Of a stretch of DNA of 64,000 nucleotides, positions 43,388 to 52,062 are shown in pieces. A model generated the notes under the pieces. The model was not told where the DNA came from, did not search any database, and saw nothing but the letters and a program-made list of their open reading frames with translations. Within the stretch, counting starts at the first letter, position 1, and every line of letters begins with the position of its first letter. The position numbers and the translations under genes were made by a program. The DNA lies in assembly GCA_036004405.1 (NCBI GenBank), contig DASYRM010000038.1, positions 1 through 64,000 of the forward strand, given 5' to 3'. This DNA comes from DASYRM01 sp036004405. GTDB lineage: Bacteria > Acidobacteriota > Vicinamibacteria > Vicinamibacterales > UBA2999.

Positions 43388-45484
43388 CTACTGCCAGATC
43401 TTCACGCGCTGCTCGGGCGCCAGATACAGCTTGTCGCCGGGCTGCACGTTGAAGGCGGTGTACCACGCGTCGACGTTGCGCACCGACCCGTTGACGCGAT
43501 TGAGCGCCGGCGAGTGCGGGTTGGACAGAATCTGCGAGCGCAGCACCTCGTCGCGCAGCTTGCCCCGCCACGACTGCGCAAATGACAGGAAGAAGCGCTG
43601 GTCGCCGGTGAGACCGTCGATGACCGGAGCGTCCTTGCCGCCGAGCGAGCGCTTGTAGGCCTGGTAGGCCACGCCAAGCCCGCCGATGTCGCCGATGTTC
43701 TCGCCCAGCGTGAGCTGTCCGTTGACCTTGAGCCCCGGCAGCGCTTCGTAGGCGTTGTACTGCGCTACCAGGCCCGACGCGCGCCTGGTGAACGCGTCGT
43801 TGTCCGCCTTGGTCCACCAGTCCTTCAGCGTGCCGGTGGCATCGTAGAGACGGCCCTGGTCATCGAAGGCGTGCCCCATCTCGTGGCCGATCACGGCGCC
43901 AATCCCGCCGTAGTTCACCGCGTCGTCGGCGTGGGGATCGAAGAACGGCGCCTGCAGGATGGCGGCCGGAAAGGTGATCTCGTTGGTGCCCGGGAAGTAG
44001 TAGGCGTTCACCGTCTGCGGCGTGATCAGCCACTCGTCCTTGTCCACGGGCTTCCCCAGCTTGTTGACGTTGAAGCGCCACGACCACACGTCGGCGGCGT
44101 GGACGTTGGCGAGCAGGTTGCCGGGCACGATCGCCATCGACGAATAGTCCTTCCACTTCGCCGGGTAGCCGATCTTGGGACGAAGCGCCGCCAGCTTCTC
44201 GAGCGCCTTGGCGCGCGTCTCCGGTCCCATCCACGCGAGCGTCTCGATATTGGCCTTGTAGGCGGCCCGCATGTTCTCGACCAGAGCGTCGATCTTGGCC
44301 TTGGCTTCCGGCGGGAAGTGCCGCTTCACGTAGACCTGACCGATCGCCTCGCCGAGCGCGTTGTTGACCAGGTCGGTCCCGCGCTGCCACCGCTCGCGCT
44401 GCTTCTCGCGGCCCGCCAGCGTCTTGCCGAAGAACGCGAAGTTCTCGTCGTCGATCGCCTTGGGCAGGTACGGCGCGTTGTTGTGGAGGTGGTGATAGGT
44501 CAGGTACGCCTTCCAGTCGTCGAGCTTCTGCGAGGTGACGAGCGCCGCGATGTCCTTCACCGCTGACGGCGTGTTGACGTTGAAGAGGTCCCACTTCGCG
44601 AGTTCCAGCGCGTCGAACATCGTCTGCCAGTCGAGCCCCGGTGCGAACGCGACGACCGCGGCGCGCGCCTTCGGGTTGTAGTTGGCGATGGCGTCGCGCG
44701 TCTTCTCGGCGGCCCAGTGCACGCGGGCGATGCGCGTTTCGAGCGCCATGATCCGCGTCGCCTTGGCCGGGCCGTCGGCGATGCCTCCCAGCGTGAGCAT
44801 GCGCCCGATGTGCGCGACGTAGGCCGTGCGGATCTCCTTCAGCTTGGGGTCGTCCTTCAGGTAGTAGTCGCGATCGGGCAGGCCGAGACCCGACTGCACG
44901 AGGTTCACGAAGTAGGCGTCGGGGTTCTTGTCGTCGGGACCGACGTAGACGCCGACCGGGGACATGAACCCCGGCTCGCCGAAGAGGCGCGACAGATCCG
45001 CGGGCGTCGCCGCGGCGGCAATGCGATCGAGGTCGGCCTTGAGCGCGCCGATGCCCGCCGACTCGATGCGGGCGGTGTCCATGAACGAGCCGTAGTAGTC
45101 GCCGATCTTCTGCTCGATGCTGCCCGACGCGGCTTTGGCCGCGACTGAGTCCTCGATGATCTTCCGGACGTTCGCGCGCGCCTCGTCGTCGAGCACTTCG
45201 GCGACGCCGTACGAAGCCTTGTCGGCGGGGATCGCGAAGGTGTCGAGCCACGTGCCGTTCACGTTCGCAAAGAAGTCGTCGCCCGGCTTGATGCCGGCCT
45301 TGCGCGTGGTCAGATCCACGCCGAAGGTGCCGAAGGCCGGCTTCGTCACCGCCGGCGGCGACGCCGGCGCCGCGCTCCCTGCCGGAGTCGATTCTCCGCC
45401 GCGGCAGCCCGCGGCCAGCAGGGCCGCCATCGCCACCACCGCACACCCCGTCCACTGCGCCGACGTGTTCCGCACGTCCGTCAT
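43388..45484 (-). CDS. M13-family metallopeptidase, lipoprotein
   Basis: 698 aa, neprilysin-like zinc endopeptidase of full family length. Lipobox LAAGC with Cys near residue 27. Zinc site His534-Glu535-x-x-His538 (VIGHEMGHAFDDQG) and the third ligand motif ENIGDIGGLGVAYQAY about 60 residues later; NAYYFPGTNEITFPAAILQ and QGRLYDATG are also typical. It degrades short peptides in the envelope. A GGGAGGAG site precedes ATG 45484. Confidence 0.93.
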   Translation of the reverse strand: MTDVRNTSAQWTGCAVVAMAALLAAGCRGGESTPAGSAAPASPPAVTKPAFGTFGVDLTTRKAGIKPGDDFFANVNGTWLDTFAIPADKASYGVAEVLDDEARANVRKIIEDSVAAKAASGSIEQKIGDYYGSFMDTARIESAGIGALKADLDRIAAAATPADLSRLFGEPGFMSPVGVYVGPDDKNPDAYFVNLVQSGLGLPDRDYYLKDDPKLKEIRTAYVAHIGRMLTLGGIADGPAKATRIMALETRIARVHWAAEKTRDAIANYNPKARAAVVAFAPGLDWQTMFDALELAKWDLFNVNTPSAVKDIAALVTSQKLDDWKAYLTYHHLHNNAPYLPKAIDDENFAFFGKTLAGREKQRERWQRGTDLVNNALGEAIGQVYVKRHFPPEAKAKIDALVENMRAAYKANIETLAWMGPETRAKALEKLAALRPKIGYPAKWKDYSSMAIVPGNLLANVHAADVWSWRFNVNKLGKPVDKDEWLITPQTVNAYYFPGTNEITFPAAILQAPFFDPHADDAVNYGGIGAVIGHEMGHAFDDQGRLYDATGTLKDWWTKADNDAFTRRASGLVAQYNAYEALPGLKVNGQLTLGENIGDIGGLGVAYQAYKRSLGGKDAPVIDGLTGDQRFFLSFAQSWRGKLRDEVLRSQILSNPHSPALNRVNGSVRNVDAWYTAFNVQPGDKLYLAPEQRVKIWQ

Positions 45485-45600
45485 CTGGCTCCTCCCGAAG
45501 GTCGTCGTCTGGACGTTCCACCTTCGCCGGGGCGGCTACAGTGGACAAGCAATGGTAGTGTCCCCGCGCGCGCTGGGACCAGATGTGTGACGAGCGCTGC

Positions 45601-45626
45601 AGGCGAACCTGAAGGTTCGCCTCTAC
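45601..45626 (-). repeat. REP-like hairpin AGGCGAACCT/AGGTTCGCCT with CTAC
   Basis: Perfect 10-base stem with a GA loop (45601-45622), CTAC at 45623-45626. Near-identical to the copy inside the DUF1592 gene at 49592-49617. Lies in the divergent spacer between the M13 and esterase genes. Confidence 0.8.
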
Positions 45627-45723
45627 GTATGCGCGGCCTGACACAGCAGCGACAGATTCAGGGTCAGAGTTTGCTGTATTCTTCCGGGCGGCGTATCACT
45701 CTCCTACCTCAAACGAGGCATCC

Positions 45724-47394
45724 ATGAAGCGACTGGGACTTCTTTTCGCGCTGTGCGGTGTTGTGGCCCTCATCGAGCGGCCCGCCGCCATGATTCCGGA
45801 ACAAGTGAAGATTGAAACGGGTCTGCTGTCGGGTACCGTCGGCACCACGCAGCCCACCGTCCGCACGTTCAAAGGCATTCCGTTTGCGGCACCGCCGCTG
45901 GGCGACAACCGATGGAAGGCGCCGCAGCCGGCGGCCAAGTGGGACGGCGTCCGCAAGGCGGACGCGTTTGGCGCGCCGTGCGCCGCCGGTGCTCCATTTG
46001 CTGGTCGCGGCGGCGGGCGTGGTCCGGCGCCCGGGGCGGCTGCTCCCGGCGCAGCCGCTCCCGCGCAGGCGCCGGCGGCGCCCGCCGCTCCGCCGCGCGA
46101 GCCCGCGCGATCCGAGGATTGCCTCTACGCCAACGTCTGGACCAGCGCCTCGTCGGCCGGCGACAAGCGTCCGGTGATGGTGTGGATCTACGGCGGCGGC
46201 TTCACCGGCGGCTCGGGCGGCCTGTCCTGGTATGACGGCGAGAACCTCGCGGCCAAGGGACCGGTGATCGTCACCTTCAACTACCGGCTCGGCTCGCTCG
46301 GCTTCTTCGCGCACCCTGAACTGGCCAAGGAAGCCGGCCATCCAGGCTCGGGCAACTACGGGATGATGGACGCCATCGCGATGCTGCAGTGGGTGAAGCG
46401 CAACATCGGGGCGTTCGGCGGCGATCCGGGCAAGGTGACGATTGCCGGTGAATCGGCCGGCGCCATCATGGTGGGCGCGCTCGTCGGCTCGCCCCAGGCC
46501 AAAGGGCTCTTCGTCCGCGCCATCGCCGAAAGCGGCGGCTGGATGGGGCTGCAGATGAACAAGATGCAGCCGGCATCCGTCGCCGAGGCCAACGGCGTGA
46601 AGGCGATGGAGGCGCTGAAGGTCTCGAGCCTCGCCGAGCTGCGGGCCAAGCCGCTCAACGAGCTGACCATCCAGGGGCAGTCGGGCCTCGTGATCGACGG
46701 CTACATGATTCCCGAAGACACGTCGCTCACGTTCCAGTCCGGCAAACAGAACGCCGTGGACGTGCTGACCGGATCCAACGCCGACGAAGCGAACTTCGGC
46801 ATCTGCCCCGGCGCCGGCCTGGCCGGCCGCGGCGGCCCCACGCCGCTCACCGCGGCCGCGATGCGCTCGACCGCCGAGCGCCGCTTCGGGACCGAAGCGG
46901 CCGACGCCTATCTGAAGTTGTACAACGTGGCCGGCGATGCCGACGCGCCGAAAGCCGCCCACCTCGCATGCGCCGAGGAGGTCAACTGGAACATGCGGCA
47001 GTGGTCGGTGGCGCAGGCGGCCAAGGGCAAGAAGGCCTACACCTACTTCTTCTCGCACGTGCAGAACGTCAACGGCCAGCCGTCGCCGCAGGGCGCCACG
47101 CACACCGCCGAGATCTCGTTCGCGTGGAACAACCCGAAGGGGCAGGCCAACCAGACCTGGACGGAAGGCGATACCAAGCTGGCCGATCAGATGTCGTCGT
47201 ACTGGGTCAACTTCATCATGAAGGGCGATCCGAACGGCGGCGGCCTGCCGCAGTGGCCGCAGTACAAGAACCTCACCGCGGGCAAGGTGATGGTGTTTGC
47301 CGACAGCCCGCAGGTGGAGACCGCTACGCCGGCGGCAAAGCTGCAGTTCTACACCGCCGCCTATCAGCGCATGCTGCGGAACGCGACAAACTGA
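45724..47394 (+). CDS. Type B carboxylesterase, exported
   Basis: 556 aa alpha/beta hydrolase of the carboxylesterase/cholinesterase family. Signal-like N-terminus (LGLLFALCGVVALIE), FKGIPFAAPPLG, SEDCLYANVW, oxyanion loop WIYGGGFTGGSGG, nucleophile Ser244 in GESAG, and a C-terminal HTAEISFAWN segment with the catalytic His. A Pro/Ala-rich insert (APGAAAPGAAAPAQAPAAPA, about residues 103-120) is unusual and low-complexity. GAGGC lies before the ATG; a weak sigma-54-like AGGGTCAGAGTTTGCT at 45660-45675 may be a promoter, unproven. Confidence 0.9.
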   Translation: MKRLGLLFALCGVVALIERPAAMIPEQVKIETGLLSGTVGTTQPTVRTFKGIPFAAPPLGDNRWKAPQPAAKWDGVRKADAFGAPCAAGAPFAGRGGGRGPAPGAAAPGAAAPAQAPAAPAAPPREPARSEDCLYANVWTSASSAGDKRPVMVWIYGGGFTGGSGGLSWYDGENLAAKGPVIVTFNYRLGSLGFFAHPELAKEAGHPGSGNYGMMDAIAMLQWVKRNIGAFGGDPGKVTIAGESAGAIMVGALVGSPQAKGLFVRAIAESGGWMGLQMNKMQPASVAEANGVKAMEALKVSSLAELRAKPLNELTIQGQSGLVIDGYMIPEDTSLTFQSGKQNAVDVLTGSNADEANFGICPGAGLAGRGGPTPLTAAAMRSTAERRFGTEAADAYLKLYNVAGDADAPKAAHLACAEEVNWNMRQWSVAQAAKGKKAYTYFFSHVQNVNGQPSPQGATHTAEISFAWNNPKGQANQTWTEGDTKLADQMSSYWVNFIMKGDPNGGGLPQWPQYKNLTAGKVMVFADSPQVETATPAAKLQFYTAAYQRMLRNATN

Positions 47395-47398
47395 CTCT

Positions 47399-47444
47399 GT
47401 AGAGGCGGTCTTCAGGCCGCCCTGCTCAGTGCGCGGAAGTTGCA
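47399..47444 (+). repeat. REP-like hairpin plus 28-nt direct repeat, copy 1
   Basis: GTAG at 47399-47402, hairpin to 47421, and a 28-nt stretch (47417-47444) that recurs exactly at 47800-47827 in front of the second BON gene. Confidence 0.75.
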
Positions 47445-47467
47445 TGGAACTCTTCACGGAGGGTTCC

Positions 47468-47773
47468 ATGCGACTCACACTGCTCGCCGGCATCTCCACC
47501 GTCGCTCTGCTCCTGAGCAGCTGCGCCCGCTCGGACGATCCCACGCCAGGCCCGGCCACCGATACCGGTATCTCGGCCGCAGTGAAGACAAAGCTGCTCA
47601 TCGATTCCTTTACGCCCGCGCTGCACATCGACGTCTCCACCAAGGATCGCGTCGTCACGCTCACCGGCAAGGTCAAGAGCAGGGAAGACAAGGAAGAGGC
47701 GGTGCGCGTAGCCCGCGCAGTGGGCGGGGTGCGCTCGGTGGAAGACGAGCTCGTCATCGCCCAGAACTTCTGA
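47468..47773 (+). CDS. BON-domain lipoprotein A
   Basis: 101 aa. Lipobox LLSSC with its Cys near residue 19, then one BON domain (ISAAVKTKLLIDSFTPALHIDVSTKDRVVTLTGKVKSREDKEEAVRVARAV in segments, GVRSVEDELVI). BON domains bind phospholipid or envelope structures and occur in osmotic-shock proteins. GGAGGG precedes ATG 47468. Tandem paralogue of the next gene; both follow the same REP plus direct-repeat leader. Confidence 0.88.
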   Translation: MRLTLLAGISTVALLLSSCARSDDPTPGPATDTGISAAVKTKLLIDSFTPALHIDVSTKDRVVTLTGKVKSREDKEEAVRVARAVGGVRSVEDELVIAQNF

Positions 47774-47780
47774 GCCAGCT

Positions 47781-47827
47781 GTAGAGCGCGGTCTTCGGAC
47801 CGCCCTGCTCAGTGCGCGGAAGTTGCA
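47781..47827 (+). repeat. REP-like hairpin plus 28-nt direct repeat, copy 2
   Basis: GTAG at 47781-47784, stem GCGGTC-TTCG-GACCGC (47788-47803), then the same 28 nt as 47417-47444 at 47800-47827. The identical leaders show duplication together with the gene. Confidence 0.8.
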
Positions 47828-47852
47828 ACAGCTCTCCTGCAAGGAGGGCCTC

Positions 47853-48170
47853 ATGAGATTCAGGATGCTCATCGGCGCGTGTACGCTCGCGCTGTTTGCT
47901 ACGGCATGTGCTCAGTCGGACACCGGGATTACGACGGCCGTCAAAGGCAAGCTCGTCGCCGACGACCTGGTCAAGGCGCGGCAGATCAACGTGGATACGA
48001 AAGACAAGGTCGTCACGCTGACCGGTGAAGTGCAGACGCAGGCCGAGGAGACGCGGGCCTTGGAGATCGCCCGCGAGACCAACGGCGTGCGCGACGTGAT
48101 CGATCAGATCGCGGTAGTACCGGAGCACGCAACGGGGTTCAGCCCGCTGCCCCCGCCGGTCGTTCCCTAG
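47853..48170 (+). CDS. BON-domain lipoprotein B
   Basis: 105 aa. Lipobox ATAC with its Cys near residue 19, one BON domain (TGITTAVKGKLVADDLVKARQINVDTKDKVVTLTGEVQTQAEETRALEIARE in segments, GVRDVIDQIAVV), and a short Pro-rich tail. AAGGAGGG precedes ATG 47853. A paralogue of BON lipoprotein A, with clear divergence in the coding part but an identical 28-nt leader, which suggests the leader is under constraint or has been converted. Confidence 0.88.
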   Translation: MRFRMLIGACTLALFATACAQSDTGITTAVKGKLVADDLVKARQINVDTKDKVVTLTGEVQTQAEETRALEIARETNGVRDVIDQIAVVPEHATGFSPLPPPVVP

Positions 48171-48190
48171 CCGACACGTCCCTCGCGGTC

Positions 48191-48210
48191 GCCGGCGGTT
48201 CGCCGCCGGC
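48191..48210. terminator. GCCGGCGG-TTCG-CCGCCGGC hairpin after BON genes
   Basis: Perfect 8-base stem with a stable TTCG tetraloop, 21 nt after the BON B stop. No T-run. Probable transcript end or RNA stabiliser. Confidence 0.5.
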
Positions 48211-48241
48211 GGCCCCTCGTGACCCGCTCCGGCGGACGCGT

Positions 48242-48247
48242 TATCAT
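48242..48247 (+). promoter_or_regulatory. -10 box TATCAT of a probable leaderless gene
   Basis: It ends 7 nt before TTG 48255. No SD and no -35 seen. Confidence 0.4.
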
Positions 48248-48254
48248 CTCGCCG

Positions 48255-50642
48255 TTGACGCGGGCGTTGAAGCAAGCACTCTCTATTGGCGTCGCCGTTG
48301 CCGCGCTCACCGCGGCGGTGCTCGGCCAGGTGCGGCCGGACAGCCCCGCGCCGGCGGGCCGCGCCGCCGAACAGGCGCGTAAGACGATCGACACCTACTG
48401 TGTCGGCTGCCACAACACCCGCGCCAAAGCCGGCGGGCTCGCGCTCGACGCCACCCCGGTCGATGCCGTCTCCGAACATCCCGACGTGTGGGAAGCGGCC
48501 GTGCGCAAGCTGCGCGGACGCTTGATGCCGCCGCCCGGCAACAAGCAGCCAGAGCAGCGCGAGATCGACACCTTCGTCACCTGGATGGAAGCGCAGCTCG
48601 ACGCCGCGGCGGCCCGGGGGCCGGCGGCCGGTCACGTGCCGGTGCAGCGCATGACGCGCACCGAATACGCCACGGCGGTCAACGACCTCCTCGGGCTCGA
48701 GCTCAACGCGAAAGACGTGCTGCCCGCCGAGATCGAGGTCAACGGCTTCGAGAACGTCGCCACCGCGCTCAGCACCTCCCCTGCATTCCTCGATCAGTAC
48801 GTCGGCGCGGCGCGGCGTGCGGCGAAACTCGCGGTCGGCGAGCCGGTGCCGAAGGTCGGCAGCGCGCACTACGTGAAGGCGAAGGGCGACGACCAGGCGG
48901 CACACATCGACGGCCTGCCGCTCGGCACCCGCGGCGGGATGAAGTTCCGCCACACCTTCCCCGCCGACGGCGAGTACCGGTTCACGTTCCCCGACCTCGG
49001 GGTGGATCTCTACACGCGCGTCGTCGAGACCAAGCACACGCTGGTGCTGCTCATCGATGGCCGCGAAGTGTTCCGCGAATCGCTCGGCGGCCCCGCGGAC
49101 ATGAAGACGGTCGATCGCGGCGGCGCGCCGGGACGTGCCAAGGTGATGGAGCGCTTCACCAACGTCCCGGTGCAGGTGAAGGCGGGCACCTACGACATCG
49201 CGGTGGCGTTCATCGAGCGCGCGCGCATCGAGTCCGACGAGTTTGTCGGCTTCCTGCCCGGCGACGAGTTCAGCCGCGGCGACCGCTTTCCGCGGCTGGT
49301 GGACGGCGTGACGGTGCGCGGCCCGTTCAACGCCACGGGCGTCTCCGAGACGGCGAGCCGGCAGAAGGTGTTCGTGTGTCACACCGACGATCGCGCCTGC
49401 GTACGTCGTATTGCCGGGAATCTCGCGCGACGGGCGTTCCGCCGGCCGGTGACCGCCGAGGAAGTGGAGTCGCTCCTGCCCTACTTCAACGAGGGGCGGA
49501 CGCTGCCCGGCGGCTTCGACACCGGCGTCGAGCACCTGATCGCCGCGGTGCTGGTGAGCCCCGAGTTCTTGTATCGAGGGGCCGGCGATGCAGGCGAACC
49601 TAAAGGTTCGCCTCTACGAAGGCTCACGGATCTCGAGCTGGCGTCGCGGCTGTCGTTCTTCCTCTGGAGCCAGGGGCCCGACGACGCGCTGCTGAAGGCG
49701 GCGGCGGCGAAGCGGCTGAGCGATCCGGCGCTGCTGCGCGCGCAGGCGCTGCGGATGCTGAAGGATCCGCGCGCGGCCAGCCTGGTGCGCAACTTCGCGC
49801 TCAAGTCGTTCGACCTCGACACGCTGTCCGAGTCGCAGCCAGATCCGAACCTCTTTCCCACCTTCACCGATCTGCTGCGGCAGGACATGGCCACCGAGGC
49901 CGAGTCGTTCCTGTCGAGCGTGCTCCTGGAAGATCGCAACGTCGGCGACCTGCTCACCGCCAACTACACGTTCCTCAACGAGCGGCTGGCACGCCACTAC
50001 GGCATCAAGTCGGTGTTCGGCCCGCAGTTCCGCCGCGTCACGCTCGATGAGCCGCAGCGCTTCGGTCTGCTGGGCAAGGGCGCGATGCTGCTTCACACGT
50101 CGTACGGCAACCGCACGTCGCCGGTCCTTCGGGGCGCGTGGGTCATGGGGAAACTGATGGGCACGCCGCCCACGCCACCGCCGCCGGATGTCGATACCGA
50201 CCTGTCGCAGCCCAAGGGCGAGCCGCCGAAGACGCTGCGCGCGCGGCTCGAGAGCCACCGCTCGAAGCCGGGGTGCCGGCAGTGCCACGGCGTGATCGAC
50301 CCGATCGGGCTGGCGCTGGAGAACTACGACGCGATCGGCCGGTGGCGCACCATCGATTCGGAAGCCAACGCTCCCATCGACGCCAGCACGGTGCTGCCGG
50401 ACGGCCGGCCGGTGAACGGCCCGGCCCAGCTCCAGCAGGCGCTCTTCGGGGGACAGGACCTCTTCGTGCGGGCGTTCACCGAGAAACTGACGATGTATGC
50501 GCTCGGGCGGGAGCTCAAGGCGTACGATATGCCCCAGATTCGCGCGGTGGTGCGCGGCGCGGCCGCACAGGACTACCGGCTGTCGGCCCTTGTGTCCGGC
50601 ATCGTGACGAGCGATGCTTTCCGCATGCAGGCGAGGGACTAG
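48255..50642 (+). CDS. DUF1592-type secreted protein with cytochrome c-like heme motif
   Basis: About 795 aa. Signal peptide, then a heme-binding CVGCH (Cys49, Cys52, His53), a DUF1587-like region (RMTRTEYATAVNDLLGL), a wall-like region of beta strands, then DUF1592 (LASRLSFFLWS), DUF1588 (GKGAMLLHTSYGNRTSPVLRGAWV) and DUF1585-like (VRAFTEKLTMYALGRELK) segments. This family always pairs with DUF1552; function unknown. The start is uncertain: TTG 48255 gives a positively charged signal peptide and lies 7 nt after TATCAT; GTG 48219 is the longer alternative. A REP-like element at 49592-49617 is read in frame. Confidence 0.88.
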   Translation: MTRALKQALSIGVAVAALTAAVLGQVRPDSPAPAGRAAEQARKTIDTYCVGCHNTRAKAGGLALDATPVDAVSEHPDVWEAAVRKLRGRLMPPPGNKQPEQREIDTFVTWMEAQLDAAAARGPAAGHVPVQRMTRTEYATAVNDLLGLELNAKDVLPAEIEVNGFENVATALSTSPAFLDQYVGAARRAAKLAVGEPVPKVGSAHYVKAKGDDQAAHIDGLPLGTRGGMKFRHTFPADGEYRFTFPDLGVDLYTRVVETKHTLVLLIDGREVFRESLGGPADMKTVDRGGAPGRAKVMERFTNVPVQVKAGTYDIAVAFIERARIESDEFVGFLPGDEFSRGDRFPRLVDGVTVRGPFNATGVSETASRQKVFVCHTDDRACVRRIAGNLARRAFRRPVTAEEVESLLPYFNEGRTLPGGFDTGVEHLIAAVLVSPEFLYRGAGDAGEPKGSPLRRLTDLELASRLSFFLWSQGPDDALLKAAAAKRLSDPALLRAQALRMLKDPRAASLVRNFALKSFDLDTLSESQPDPNLFPTFTDLLRQDMATEAESFLSSVLLEDRNVGDLLTANYTFLNERLARHYGIKSVFGPQFRRVTLDEPQRFGLLGKGAMLLHTSYGNRTSPVLRGAWVMGKLMGTPPTPPPPDVDTDLSQPKGEPPKTLRARLESHRSKPGCRQCHGVIDPIGLALENYDAIGRWRTIDSEANAPIDASTVLPDGRPVNGPAQLQQALFGGQDLFVRAFTEKLTMYALGRELKAYDMPQIRAVVRGAAAQDYRLSALVSGIVTSDAFRMQARD
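49592..49617 (-). repeat. REP-like hairpin inside the DUF1592 gene
   Basis: Stem AGGCGAACCT-AA-AGGTTCGCCT (49592-49613) and CTAC (49614-49617). It is nearly identical to 45601-45626. It encodes AGEPKGSPLR in the linker just before the LTDLELASRLSFFLW segment and keeps the frame open. Confidence 0.85.
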
Positions 50643-50644
50643 CC

Positions 50645-51985
50645 ATGTTTCTGACGAAACGCCATCTCTCCCGCCGGACGGTGCTCAAGGGCGCCGGCGT
50701 GACGCTCGCGCTGCCGTTCCTCGACGCCATGGTGCCCGCCGCCACCGCGCTGGCGCAGACCGCCGCCAAGGCGAAGCTGCGCACCGGCTTCTTCTACATT
50801 CCGCACGGCGCCATCCTCGGCAACACCTCGTTCGGCCCCGAGATGGACAAGTGGACGCCGAGCGGATCCGGGGCGAGCTTCAAGCTGAGTCCCATCCTCA
50901 AGTCGCTCGAGAAGCAGAAGCAGTACGTCACCTCGTTCGGCAACCTGCAGAACGCGGCGATGATCGGCGGCGTCCACAGCCTGGCGCCGGCCACGTGGCT
51001 GAGCGGCATGAAGCCGGAGCGCGGGTCGAAGGCCAGCATGTCCACCACGCTGGACCAGGTGATCGCGCAGCACCTCGGCCAGGACACCACGCTCCCCTCG
51101 CTCGAAGTGGCGTCGGAGACGACGCAGCAGGCGGCCGCGTGCAGCAGCTCGGCGTGCTACTACAACACCACGCTCTCGTTCCGCGACGCGCACTCGCCGC
51201 TGCCGGTGGAATACAACCCGCGCAAGATCTTCGCGGCGCTGTTCGGCGAGGGGGACACGCCGGAGGAGCGCGCGGCCATCACGAACCAGACCAGGAGCCT
51301 GCTCGACCGCATCTCCAGCCGCACGCGGGCGCTGCAGCGCGACCTGGGCGCGAGCGACCGTGTCGTGTTCGACAACTACCTGGAGACCGTGCGCGAGATC
51401 GAGCGCCGCGTCCAGATGGCGTCGGCGCGCGACCTTTCGGCCATCGAAGTGCCGGAGGCGCCCATCGGCGAGCTCGACGCCTTCGAGAAGCAGGTGGACC
51501 TGCTGTTCGACCTGATTGCGCTCGCCTACCGCGCCGACCTGACGCGCGTGGCCACCTACATCATGGTGGCCGAGGGCACCAACCGCACCTACAACCACAT
51601 CGGCGTGTCGGATTCGTTCCACCCCGTGTCCCACCACGCCAACGACATGAGCCGGCTCGAGAAGCTGGTGAAGATCCAGACGTGGCATGTGGAGCGCTTC
51701 GCCAGCTTCGTGGGCAAGCTCGCCGCGGTGCCGGACGGCGACGGCACCCTGCTGGACCACTCGCTGTTCCTCTACGGCTCGAACATGTCGAACAGCGACA
51801 AGCACAACGGCCATCCGCTGCCGACGATCCTCGTGGGCGGCGGCAACGGCACGCACAAAGGCAGCCAGCACATCGAGCCGTCCTCGCCGACGCCGCTTGC
51901 CAACCTGCACATGACGATCCTCGAGAAGGCGGGCGCGCCCCAGAAGACGTTCGGCGACAGCACCGGCACCATCGCCGGCGTGTAA
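50645..51985 (+). CDS. DUF1552 secreted protein
   Basis: 446 aa. Tat-type signal (SRRTVLKGAGVTLALPFLDAM), then the DUF1552 body: RTGFFYIPHGAIL, VTSFGNLQNA, SMSTTLDQVIAQHLGQ, KIFAALFGEGDTPEERA, RATYIMVAEGTNRTYNHIGVSDSFHPVSHH in parts, and LYGSNMSNSDKHNGHPLPTILVGG. Related to sulfatase/phosphatase-like DUF1501/1552 proteins. It starts 2 nt after the DUF1592 stop, the universal pairing. Function unknown. Confidence 0.9.
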   Translation: MFLTKRHLSRRTVLKGAGVTLALPFLDAMVPAATALAQTAAKAKLRTGFFYIPHGAILGNTSFGPEMDKWTPSGSGASFKLSPILKSLEKQKQYVTSFGNLQNAAMIGGVHSLAPATWLSGMKPERGSKASMSTTLDQVIAQHLGQDTTLPSLEVASETTQQAAACSSSACYYNTTLSFRDAHSPLPVEYNPRKIFAALFGEGDTPEERAAITNQTRSLLDRISSRTRALQRDLGASDRVVFDNYLETVREIERRVQMASARDLSAIEVPEAPIGELDAFEKQVDLLFDLIALAYRADLTRVATYIMVAEGTNRTYNHIGVSDSFHPVSHHANDMSRLEKLVKIQTWHVERFASFVGKLAAVPDGDGTLLDHSLFLYGSNMSNSDKHNGHPLPTILVGGGNGTHKGSQHIEPSSPTPLANLHMTILEKAGAPQKTFGDSTGTIAGV

Positions 51986-51992
51986 TGCCGTC

Positions 51993-52016
51993 GTGGGGGC
52001 CACCTTCAGGTGGCCC
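51993..52016 (+). repeat. REP-like hairpin GTGG + GGGCCACC-TTCA-GGTGGCCC
   Basis: Perfect 8-base stem 51997-52016 in the spacer after the DUF1552 gene. Confidence 0.8.
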
Positions 52017-52062
52017 GTTGAAAGGTGCCAACCGTCAATGCCCCTTGGCCGTCTGACGAGCG

